NCBI GenBank assembly: GCA_002396885.1
Contig: DGXY01000007.1
Location: forward strand, 1 to 47,491
Direction of reading: 5' to 3'
DNA length: 47,491 nt
From: Akkermansiaceae bacterium UBA5020
GTDB lineage: Bacteria; Verrucomicrobiota; Verrucomicrobiia; Verrucomicrobiales; DEV007
Under the pieces are notes generated by a model. It had not been told where the DNA came from. It did no database searches and saw only the letters and a program-made list of their open reading frames with translations. Below, in pieces: positions 17,054-24,451 of this stretch (its first letter is position 1; every line of letters begins with the position of its first letter). The position numbers and the translations under genes were made by a program.

Positions 17054-18715
17054 TCAGTGTGTTTTCAAAAAGTGCACGATTTCCCCGGCCAGTTTCTCGT
17101 TGATCCCCGAGACCGAGGCGATTTCCTCCGCCGTCGTCTTCCGCATCCGCGAGACCGAGCCGAATTTTTCCAAAAGCCGCTCCTTCCGCGCCCGGCTGAT
17201 GCCCGGACAGTCGTCGAGGATGCTCTCCTCCACCCGCCGCTTCATCAGTAGTTGGTGGTAGCCGTTCGCGAAACGGTGCGCCTCGTCGCGGATCCGCTGC
17301 AACAACTTCAGCGCCCCACGGTCATGTGGGATCACGAGAGGGTCCGATTCGCCCGGACGAAAGACCTCCTCGCGCTGCTTCGCCAGACCGATCACCGGCA
17401 GATCCTGCAGACCGAGACGCCGCAGCTCGCGCACCGCCATGCCGAGCTGGCCCTTGCCGCCATCGACGATCACCAGATCGGGCAAACGCACGAAAGGCCG
17501 CCGCGCCTTGCCCTTGCCCTCCCCCGCCGCGGCTGGCGCCACGCCCCCCGCCGCCCGCGCCTCCTCCTCGGCCTCGATCCGGCGCATCGCCTCGAGCGGA
17601 TCCTCTTGGCTGGCGTCCGCCTCCTCCGCGCCGACGTGCTCGCGTGCCTCGAGAAGGATACGGGAATACCGCCGCCGGATCACTTCCGCCATGCTCGCGA
17701 AATCATCCTGACCCGACACCGTCTTGATTCGGTAGCGACGGTAGTTCGCGTTGTCCGGCATCCCGTTCCGGAAGCGCACCATCGAGGCGACGATGTGGTT
17801 CGACGAGATGTTCGAAATGTCGAAGCACTCCATCACGAAGGGCGCGCCCCCCAGCCCGAGGATCTCGCCCAGCTCCGCGACATCGGCCTCCGTGTCGATC
17901 GCCTGACCCGGCACCCCGCGACCGCGGAACTGCCGGGTGGGTTTCAGGGTCTGCTGCAGGTTCGCGATCATGTCGCGCAGCTCCGCGGCCCGTTCGAAAT
18001 CAAGCGAGGCCGCCGCCTCGCGCATCTCCTCCTCGATCGAGGTGACGAGGTCGCGGGAGTGTCCTTGCAGGAAACCGCAGCCCTGCTCCACCCGGGCAAG
18101 GTATTCCTCGCGGGTGACCCGGCCGATGCAAGGTGCCGCGCAGTTCTTGATGACGTCGTTGTGACAGTGCCGGTAGTCGTTTTCGCCGGGATTCAATGGA
18201 CGACAACTCCGCAGGCCGAATTCCCGGTTCAGCCAGGAGATCGTGCTCCGCAGCGCGCCCGAGTGCGCGAAAGGACCGAAATAGCGTGCCCCGTCCTCCT
18301 TCTTCGTCCGGGTCAGTTGGAAGCGCGGCCACGGCTCCGCCAGATGCACCTTCACGAGGAGGAAGCGCTTGTCGTCGCGGAAGGCGATGTTGTATTTCGG
18401 ACGGTATTCCTTGATCAGCTTGCCCTCGAGCAGCAGCGCTTCGGTTTCGTTGCGCACCTCGTGGTGATCGAAGTCCCAGATGCTCTCGATCAGCGCCCGC
18501 GTCTTGTGCTCGGCCATGCGCTGGCGCGAGGGCGTGAAGTAATGGGCGAGCCGCTTGCGCAGATCCCGGGCCTTGCCCACGTAGATGATGGACCCGAGAC
18601 GATCCTTGTGCAGGTAGACCCCCGGTTTGTGGGGGACTTCCCGCAGCTTCTTCTGCAAATCCGGTTTGGCGTCACTGGGCACGGAAGAGTATACGCGCCC
18701 CGGACGCGAGCTCAT
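17054..18715 (-). CDS. uvrC: Excinuclease ABC subunit C
   Basis: Dual-incision endonuclease of nucleotide excision repair acting with UvrA and UvrB. Domains in order are an N-terminal GIY-YIG nuclease (GVYLHKDRLGSIIYVGKARD), a Cys-containing linker, a UVR motif (LDFERAAELRDMIANL), an RNase H-like nuclease domain (ECFDISNISSNHIVAS and VIVDGGKGQLG) and C-terminal helix-hairpin-helix repeats (CPGISRARKERLLEKFG and ASVSGINEKLA). An insertion rich in Glu/Ala between the two RNase H-like motifs (EEEARAAGGVAPAAAGEGKG) is not a standard element. ATG at 18715 gives 553 residues. The upstream frame to 18916 is Ser/Pro-rich with no similarity and is rejected. It lies 85 bp upstream of mrdA on the same strand. 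Confidence 0.95.
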   Translation of the reverse strand: MSSRPGRVYSSVPSDAKPDLQKKLREVPHKPGVYLHKDRLGSIIYVGKARDLRKRLAHYFTPSRQRMAEHKTRALIESIWDFDHHEVRNETEALLLEGKLIKEYRPKYNIAFRDDKRFLLVKVHLAEPWPRFQLTRTKKEDGARYFGPFAHSGALRSTISWLNREFGLRSCRPLNPGENDYRHCHNDVIKNCAAPCIGRVTREEYLARVEQGCGFLQGHSRDLVTSIEEEMREAAASLDFERAAELRDMIANLQQTLKPTRQFRGRGVPGQAIDTEADVAELGEILGLGGAPFVMECFDISNISSNHIVASMVRFRNGMPDNANYRRYRIKTVSGQDDFASMAEVIRRRYSRILLEAREHVGAEEADASQEDPLEAMRRIEAEEEARAAGGVAPAAAGEGKGKARRPFVRLPDLVIVDGGKGQLGMAVRELRRLGLQDLPVIGLAKQREEVFRPGESDPLVIPHDRGALKLLQRIRDEAHRFANGYHQLLMKRRVEESILDDCPGISRARKERLLEKFGSVSRMRKTTAEEIASVSGINEKLAGEIVHFLKTH

Positions 18716-19021
18716 CCGATTTCGAGCGTGGTCTTGGGAGGGTTGGCGCAGCCCTGACGAGGCGGCGGGAAAGCGCGAGGCTACGATGCACGAAGCCGGG
18801 ATGGAGGAAACCGCGAGGGGGTCTTTGAAAACCGGGCGGGCTCCGGAGATCGACGCGTTTCCCATCGGAAAAGAAGCGTTTAACACGAATCGCGGCGGCC
18901 GCGCGGGTTGCGACATGGCGGGGCGGGCGCACTATCGCTGTGCGGAGAGCGAATTCGTCGCCATTTCGCCCTTGTCATTTCTTTTGTTTCTGTCACATCT
19001 TAACGCTTTGATTCAAACGTC
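18716..19021. other. Intergenic region between uvrC and the SUMF1 protein gene
   Basis: This 306-bp divergent intergenic stretch should carry the promoters for uvrC and for the large secreted protein gene. The last 60 bases are T-rich compared with their surroundings. A TTGTCA at 18972-18977 could be a -35 for the plus-strand gene, but the matching -10 is poor. No RNA gene, repeat or strong hairpin was seen. Confidence 0.4.
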
Positions 19022-22000
19022 ATGACCGCGACACGCCAAGCAACTCCACGCCAGCGCCACACCAGCGCATGGCTCTTTCTTCGGTCGTTGATCCTTGCCT
19101 TGGGATGCTTCGGAGCGGTCGCTTCGACTCAGGCGGCACCGTTTCCGACAAAAGCTGACTGGGTATTCCGACATGCTGGGAGTGGAGGGCTCAAGGTCAG
19201 TGACGGAGCGATTTTCAACAATGCCGCTTTCAGCCGCGATGGCATCACCTTCAACGCATTCACCAACCCTCCCTTCGCCGCCTGGGGGAACCAAACGGGT
19301 CATGGAGGTGGTGTCTTCGTGAAAACTGGTGCGGTGGGGCAGATTTATACTAGCACTAACGGCGTCGATTGGGCCAACCGTAGCCCGGGCGGTGAGGACA
19401 TCACCGATGTCTCTTATGGCAACGGCATATTTGTGATTCGCAAGTTTTGGTCTACGGGTGACATGTGGGTAACTAGCAACTTTGGCGCCTCATGGACCAG
19501 CGTGGACACGGGTGACGCGCCGAGCCGTTTTTACGGTACCTTAATTTATGGATCGGGGAAGTTTCTCTACCCGCTGGTCAATGTGGTGCGTGAGAGCAGC
19601 AATGGCCTAACTTGGACCTCCCGCGTGATCCCTTCAATCCCCGCAGGTTTTGAGATGTCCATGGTCCACATGCACGATGGGACGCACTTTGTTGGCGCAC
19701 GGGAACTAAGGCGCAACGGCGGCGCCGTCGAGGTGGTTACCGCGCGCTCCTCAGATGGTGTGAACTGGACCTTCAAATCGGCCAACATTACATCAACGGC
19801 TAGCGGACCTTTTGCTTCCTCCGGCCACGGCGGCGGCTACATCATGATTTGCAGTCAGGGTGCGCCCGCCGAAGTATGGGTAAGCGCGGATCGTGGCGAC
19901 TCCTGGAGCAAAGTGGACGGCCCATGGGCGGATGTGTCAGTAAGCGGAGCCAATTTTGCCGTCAAGGACGAGATGCTAGCAGTGTCTACCAGTGCCGGGA
20001 TCTATTCCACCGAGATGGGCATCGAACAGTCCCCTACTGTGGGCACACCGACGGCCTCCAGCATCACCGCCACCAGCGCGACCCTCGGCGGCAACGTGAC
20101 CGCCGACGGCGGTTTCGAAATCACCGAGCGCGGGGTGGTATATTCCGTCACTGCGACCAACGCCGATCCGCTCATCAATGGCGCCGGCGTGACCAAAGTA
20201 ACCGCCACCGGAACCTCCGGCGTCTTCACTGCCCCCGTCAGCGAGCTGACCCCGGGCGCCAACTACAGCTACAAAGGCTTCGCCACCAACAGCCTGGGCA
20301 CGACCTACTCAAGCGTGGCGACCTTCACGACCCTGAGCACGAACGCCGACCTCAGCGCCCTGACCCTGAGCAGCGGCACGCTGAGCCCAAACTTCGCCAG
20401 CGGAACGAGCGCCTACACCGCGAGTGTCTCTAATGCCACCACCTCGATCACCGTGACGCCCACGCGCTCCCAGACCAACGCGACAATCGAGGCGCGGGTC
20501 AACGGCGGCAGCTACGCCGCGGTCACCAGCGAGACGGCAAGCGGTGCACTTCTCCTCAACGTCGGGATCAACATAGTAGACCTACGCGTCACCGCCCAAG
20601 ATGGCACGACCCAAAGGACCTACACCGTGACCGTGACGCGGATGGCCCAGCTGGCGAGCAACGTCACCGCCACCCGGCGGCCCGGGACGAAGGTGGTGGA
20701 CATCACCTATGATCTGGCGGCGCCGAGCGTTGGTTCCGCGGTGGTGACTCTCGAGGTCTCGAGCGATGGCGGGGCGACCTGGACAGTGCCGGTAGCCTCG
20801 GCCACCGGGGCGGTGGGCGGGAGTGTGACGCCCGGGACGGGGAAGGCAATTGTGTGGAACGCGGGGGCGGATTGGCCGCAGAGCTACAGCACCCAAATGC
20901 AGTTTCGAGTGGTGGCGGATGACTTGGTGCCGCAAGGTTTCTCTTCGATCCCCGGCGGCAGCTTCACGATGGGGCGGACGAGTGGGGACACGGACGTCGA
21001 TGCCCCATCGATCACTGTGACGGTGAGCCCTTTCTACATGCAGCAAACCGAGACGACCGAGGCGCAATGGGACGAGGTTAGGACTTGGGGCCTGAGCAAC
21101 GGCTACACGGACCTAGCGATGGGTGGCGGGAAAGATACCAACCATCCGGTGCAGGCAATCACTTGGTGGGACGTGGTGAAGTGGTGCAATGCCCGAAGCG
21201 AGAAAGAGGGATTGACTCCGGTTTACACGGTATCCGGGGCGGTGATGCGGACGGGGACCACGGAACCGGCGGCGAACTGGAGCGTAAACGGGTATCGCCT
21301 GCCGACGGAAGCCGAGTGGGAGAAGGCGGCGCGGGGCGGCCTAAGCGGGAAGCGGTTTCCGTGGGGTACGGACACGATCAGCCATGCTGAGGCGAACTAT
21401 GGCGGGAGCCCGGAGATTGTCTATGATCAGAGCAGAAATTACCACCCGAGCTACAAAGACGCAAACGCTCCCTACACCGCGCCAGTGGGTAGCTTTGAGG
21501 CGAACATGTATGGATTGTATGACGTGGCTGGAAATGTTTGGGAGTGGTGCTGGGAGTGGTATGGACCTCACTACTACACGACGAGCAATGGGACGACGAA
21601 CCCGCGGGGTCCCGAATCGGGCTCGGTCCGGGTGCGCCGGGGCGGCAGTTCGCAAACAAGCTCGCCCGAGGCACGCTGTGGGGCGCGCAACCACTTCACG
21701 CCTGGGCTTATTACGAACGCAGATACAGGGTTTCGTCCTGCCCGCAGTTCAGTCGGGAGTAGCAATCCGCAAACCGTGAGTCTCACTCTCGACACGCGCG
21801 ATGCCCCCACCGTGAACACGACCACTTCCACGAGCATCACCGCAACGAGCGCGACCCTTGGCGGAAACGTGACCGCCGACGGCGGAGCGCCCATCACGGA
21901 AAGTGGGGTCGTCTACTCCGTGACGGCGGCCAATGCTAATCCAGCCATCGGTGGCACCGGCGTGACCAAAATCACGGCCACCGGCACCACAGACGTCTTC

Positions 22001-23194
22001 ACAGCCCCGGTCACCGGCCTGACCCAGGGAAGCAGCTACAGCTACAAGGCCTACGCCACGAACAGCCAAGGGACGTCCTACTCGACCGTTGTGACGTTCA
22101 CGACCCTGAGCACCATGACGACACCCACTGTCACCAGCATCACCACCACGGGCGCAACCCTCGGCGGAACCGTGGTTTCCCTCGCCGGAGGCCGCCCCGT
22201 CGAGCGGGGCGTGCTCTATTCGGACGTGGCGGCAAATCCGGATCCGCAGCTCGAAGGCCTTGGTGTGATCAAGCTGCCCCGTAGCGGCTCGATCGGCACC
22301 TTCACCGTGGCTGCGTCCGGCCTTTCGCCCGCGAAGACCTACGCCTACCGGGCCTATTTGACCACCTCGATCGAGACATCCTATTCCGGAGTCGGATACT
22401 TCACCACCGACACGCCCGTGGCCTTCACCTCCGGCATCGGAACGGTGTCGAACCGGGTCATTCGCGGGGGCGAGAGTCAGCTCTTCGTCTTCGACCTGGC
22501 CCAGTCCAGCGCCGCAGCCTTCAGCACGACGGGCGCTTCCCCCGCGATGCAGTGGGAGTTGCGCGACTCCCAAAACGGCCTCGTCGACTCCGGTATGGGC
22601 AACGTGGATTTCTCCAGCGTCCTCGCACTCGGAGGCTACCAGCTGCGGATCACGAACCCGGGGGCTTCTACGGAAACCTACTCGCTGAACCTCGATGCCT
22701 CCACACCCGCCAGTCCAAGGCCGGATGTCTCGGTGGGGCTGGATCGCACCGCGTCGTCGGGCGTGGATCTCTACAATCCCCCGGCACCGCAGCAATCCGT
22801 CCTCGCCATCTCGACGAAGGCGGCCATCAAGAACGTTTTCTTTCGGATCGACAACGATGGGCCCTTGCCCGATGCGATGCGGATCAACGGCCCTGGACAC
22901 GACAGCCGCTTCCGCGTCCTTTATGTGCTGGCTGGGAGAAACGTCACCGCCGAGGTCATCGCTGGAACGGCGACGACCGCAGTGTTGGCAGCGGCGGATG
23001 CGCCGGTGCCGCTCTTCGTGCGAATCAGCCCGAATCGCAAAAACACCGACATCCTGCGGAAGGTCGTGGTCAACCAGCGGCTCACCTGGGTCTACGGCCG
23101 CGAGACCTTCGGTCCGAACGGATTGACGGTGCGGGCAACGACCGACCCGACCCTCTCAGACACGGCGACCTTCCAACTGAATACCGTGCCGTGA
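19022..23194 (+). CDS. Secreted multidomain protein with FN3-like repeats, cadherin-like and SUMF1-like domains
   Basis: A 1390-residue protein with a signal peptide (about 1-39, ending STQAA). Residues 40-335 look like a propeller of the photosystem/sialidase-repeat kind (TSNFGASWTSV and ADRGDSWSKVDG). Residues 337-440 are an FN3-like repeat and about 441-540 a cadherin-like beta-sandwich (NADLSALTLSSGTLSPNF). A linker sandwich follows to about 640, then a SUMF1/FGE-type C-lectin fold at about 640-920 (IPGGSFTMG, YRLPTEAEWEKAAR, GNVWEWCWEW, RRGGSS). Two more FN3-like repeats span about 924-1135. The C-terminal 250 residues are unassigned. The two catalytic cysteines of true formylglycine-generating enzyme are Ser/Thr-type residues here, so a structural or binding role is more likely than sulfatase activation. 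No sorting motif was recognised. Confidence 0.85.
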   Translation: MTATRQATPRQRHTSAWLFLRSLILALGCFGAVASTQAAPFPTKADWVFRHAGSGGLKVSDGAIFNNAAFSRDGITFNAFTNPPFAAWGNQTGHGGGVFVKTGAVGQIYTSTNGVDWANRSPGGEDITDVSYGNGIFVIRKFWSTGDMWVTSNFGASWTSVDTGDAPSRFYGTLIYGSGKFLYPLVNVVRESSNGLTWTSRVIPSIPAGFEMSMVHMHDGTHFVGARELRRNGGAVEVVTARSSDGVNWTFKSANITSTASGPFASSGHGGGYIMICSQGAPAEVWVSADRGDSWSKVDGPWADVSVSGANFAVKDEMLAVSTSAGIYSTEMGIEQSPTVGTPTASSITATSATLGGNVTADGGFEITERGVVYSVTATNADPLINGAGVTKVTATGTSGVFTAPVSELTPGANYSYKGFATNSLGTTYSSVATFTTLSTNADLSALTLSSGTLSPNFASGTSAYTASVSNATTSITVTPTRSQTNATIEARVNGGSYAAVTSETASGALLLNVGINIVDLRVTAQDGTTQRTYTVTVTRMAQLASNVTATRRPGTKVVDITYDLAAPSVGSAVVTLEVSSDGGATWTVPVASATGAVGGSVTPGTGKAIVWNAGADWPQSYSTQMQFRVVADDLVPQGFSSIPGGSFTMGRTSGDTDVDAPSITVTVSPFYMQQTETTEAQWDEVRTWGLSNGYTDLAMGGGKDTNHPVQAITWWDVVKWCNARSEKEGLTPVYTVSGAVMRTGTTEPAANWSVNGYRLPTEAEWEKAARGGLSGKRFPWGTDTISHAEANYGGSPEIVYDQSRNYHPSYKDANAPYTAPVGSFEANMYGLYDVAGNVWEWCWEWYGPHYYTTSNGTTNPRGPESGSVRVRRGGSSQTSSPEARCGARNHFTPGLITNADTGFRPARSSVGSSNPQTVSLTLDTRDAPTVNTTTSTSITATSATLGGNVTADGGAPITESGVVYSVTAANANPAIGGTGVTKITATGTTDVFTAPVTGLTQGSSYSYKAYATNSQGTSYSTVVTFTTLSTMTTPTVTSITTTGATLGGTVVSLAGGRPVERGVLYSDVAANPDPQLEGLGVIKLPRSGSIGTFTVAASGLSPAKTYAYRAYLTTSIETSYSGVGYFTTDTPVAFTSGIGTVSNRVIRGGESQLFVFDLAQSSAAAFSTTGASPAMQWELRDSQNGLVDSGMGNVDFSSVLALGGYQLRITNPGASTETYSLNLDASTPASPRPDVSVGLDRTASSGVDLYNPPAPQQSVLAISTKAAIKNVFFRIDNDGPLPDAMRINGPGHDSRFRVLYVLAGRNVTAEVIAGTATTAVLAAADAPVPLFVRISPNRKNTDILRKVVVNQRLTWVYGRETFGPNGLTVRATTDPTLSDTATFQLNTVP
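20061..20340 (+). repeat. Intragenic 280-bp repeat, copy 1 (FN3-like module)
   Basis: This stretch encodes an FN3-like module and aligns without gaps to 21834-22113, with roughly four of five bases identical by eye, including the shared ends gcatcaccgc and gaccctgagcac. The copies start 1773 bp (591 codons) apart and are in the same frame. They flank the cadherin-like and SUMF1-like portions of the gene. Confidence 0.85.
21834..22113 (+). repeat. Intragenic 280-bp repeat, copy 2 (FN3-like module)
   Basis: This is the second copy of the repeat at 20061-20340, of identical length and reading frame. A third, more diverged FN3-like module follows immediately (about 22123-22415) and is recognisable at protein level only. 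Confidence 0.85.
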
Positions 23195-23207
23195 TCGGGA
23201 GGTAGGC

Positions 23208-23235
23208 CTAGGCCCCTTGCCGGCGAAGGGTCTAG
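23208..23235 (+). terminator. Possible hairpin after the SUMF1 protein gene
   Basis: Thirteen bases after the stop lies an imperfect stem made of ctaggcccctt and aagggtctag (one bulged base) around a 7-base loop gccggcg. It has no following T-run, so it is a weak candidate terminator and may simply be a stable hairpin. Confidence 0.3.
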
Positions 23236-23328
23236 ACGCCGTCGCGGATGACGGATCCAACGAGGATCGCGCACCTTTCGAGGGGAGTAGGCCCACCGCT
23301 GTCCTACCCCCTGGATTAGAATGTCTCC

Positions 23329-24024
23329 ATGAGCGAGAAAACCAAAACCGAAAACAAGCCCAAAACCACCGAGATCGCCTTCATCCTCGACCGCTCGGGT
23401 TCGATGGGGGCGCACACCGGAGCCGCCATTGCCGGGTTCAACGAATTCCTCCGCGATCAGCAGTCGGTCGAGGGACAGGCCCGGCTCACGCTGGTGCTGT
23501 TTGACGACCGGATTGAGATCCCCATCGACAACATCCCGGTGAGCGAGGTCGTCGAGCTCGACACCCGCACCTACACCACCCGCGGATCGACGGCCCTGCT
23601 CGATGCGATTGGAGAGACGGTCGATTCGTTCAAGGTTCGCACCCGTGATCTTCCGCCGGAGAGCCGGCCCGATCAGGTCATCTTCGCCATCTTCACGGAC
23701 GGGGAGGAAAATGCCTCGCGCCGTTTCACCTGGAAGGAGATCGCGGGCAAGATCCGTCGGCGTCAGGAGAAGCAGGGCTGGCAGTTTCTGTTTCTCGGCG
23801 CCAACCAGGATGCGATTGCCACGGCCGCGCAGATGAACATCCACGCCCACAACGCCGCCACAGCAAGCTACAGCGCCGACGGTGTGCAGGGATCGGCGCG
23901 CGCTTTCAGCCGGAAGGCCAGGGCGATGCGGGAGTCGCTCTCGGAAAACGACAATGCGGCTCCGAACGCGGACTTGATGAAGCCGATGGGTGATATCCTG
24001 CGGGAGGAAGAGAAGAGAGGATGA
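23329..24024 (+). CDS. VWA domain protein
   Basis: A 231-residue cytoplasmic protein consisting almost wholly of a von Willebrand factor A domain. The metal-ion-dependent adhesion site is complete: D21-x-S23-x-S25 in DRSGSMG, a Thr in TTRGSTALLDAIG, and Asp in FTDGEEN. No signal peptide or membrane segment is visible. The N-terminus is a short Lys/Thr-rich tail, and the C-terminal 60 residues are Ala/Ser-rich and polar. Stand-alone VWA proteins usually act as metal-dependent protein-interaction modules, sometimes with MoxR ATPases or Ter-type stress proteins. Neither partner is adjacent, although the next large gene has a TerB-like N-terminal domain. Function is unknown. Confidence 0.85.
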   Translation: MSEKTKTENKPKTTEIAFILDRSGSMGAHTGAAIAGFNEFLRDQQSVEGQARLTLVLFDDRIEIPIDNIPVSEVVELDTRTYTTRGSTALLDAIGETVDSFKVRTRDLPPESRPDQVIFAIFTDGEENASRRFTWKEIAGKIRRRQEKQGWQFLFLGANQDAIATAAQMNIHAHNAATASYSADGVQGSARAFSRKARAMRESLSENDNAAPNADLMKPMGDILREEEKRG

Positions 24025-24314
24025 CCCTGGCTTACTGAAGCGGACCTGATATCCTGCGAATCACCTCTTGATGCCGCAGTCCTTCCCCCTTCGGACTGCC
24101 TCTCAGCAGCCTGCCTCAACTTCACATCACGCTGCATCCGGCCCACGTTAGTCGGTTCTCCCCCAAAGTCCCAAAGGCCCGCCTTTTGATGGCAATCTTC
24201 GAGACCGTCGGCGGAGTCCGCTGGGATCACCCTAGAACCGAAAAAGTGGTAAAAGAATGGAAAAGCATTCTCAGGCGAAAAACCAACTTCTCCGTAACTG
24301 ATTGAAAATGAACG
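24025..24314. other. Intergenic region between VWA gene and tRNA-Arg
   Basis: This 290-bp stretch has no gene I can support. It contains a 7-bp perfect hairpin (gcagtcc 24076-24082 with ggactgc 24093-24099, 10-base loop) about 50 bases after the VWA stop, without a T-run. A 39-codon open frame occurs at 24189-24305 (+). The sequence is less GC-rich near the tRNA. No integrase or attachment-like direct repeat of the tRNA 3' end was found. Confidence 0.4.
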
Positions 24315-24388
24315 CACGCCCTACTGGACTCGAACCAGTGACCTACGGATTAGAAATCCGTTGCTCTATCCAGCTGAGCTAAGGGCGC
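24315..24388 (-). tRNA. tRNA-Arg (anticodon TCT)
   Basis: Read on the minus strand, the 74 bases fold into a full cloverleaf. The acceptor is GCGCCCT/AGGGCGT with a G-U first pair and the D stem is GCTC/GAGC. The anticodon stem is ACGGA/TCCGT around the loop TTTCTAA, and the T arm is ACTGG-TTCGAGT-CCAGT. The anticodon TCT reads AGA/AGG arginine codons. The CCA end is not encoded. It lies between the VWA gene and the ABCG-type transporter gene. Confidence 0.96.
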
Positions 24389-24451
24389 CTTTCGGGATTT
24401 CCAAGATCGGTCATTCAGGTCGATTCGCAAGCACCTGACTGCAAAGACTTC

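Noticed and set aside
14500..17103. An 867-codon plus-strand open frame opposite mrdA
   Set aside because: Same explanation: the minus strand carries all PBP2 catalytic motifs, and the plus frame reads as Arg/His/Asp-rich low complexity.
17252..18757. A 501-codon plus-strand open frame opposite uvrC
   Set aside because: It is an antisense shadow of a complete UvrC gene with no recognisable motif.
18716..18916. N-terminal extension of uvrC
   Set aside because: It is a Ser/Pro/Ala-rich stretch with no family similarity. The GIY-YIG domain begins shortly after ATG 18715.
23990..24060. A 12-base direct repeat tgatatcctgcg, once in the VWA gene and once just after it
   Set aside because: Too short and isolated to call an attachment site or duplication.
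24189..24305. A 38-residue open frame (MAIFETVGGVRWD...) before tRNA-Arg
   Set aside because: There is no ribosome-binding site, neighbour or family resemblance. The length is within chance expectation, though a remnant of a gene cannot be excluded.
23195..24400. Genomic island inserted at tRNA-Arg
   Set aside because: No integrase, no direct repeat of the tRNA 3' end and no transposase were found. Accessory-looking genes alone do not make an island.
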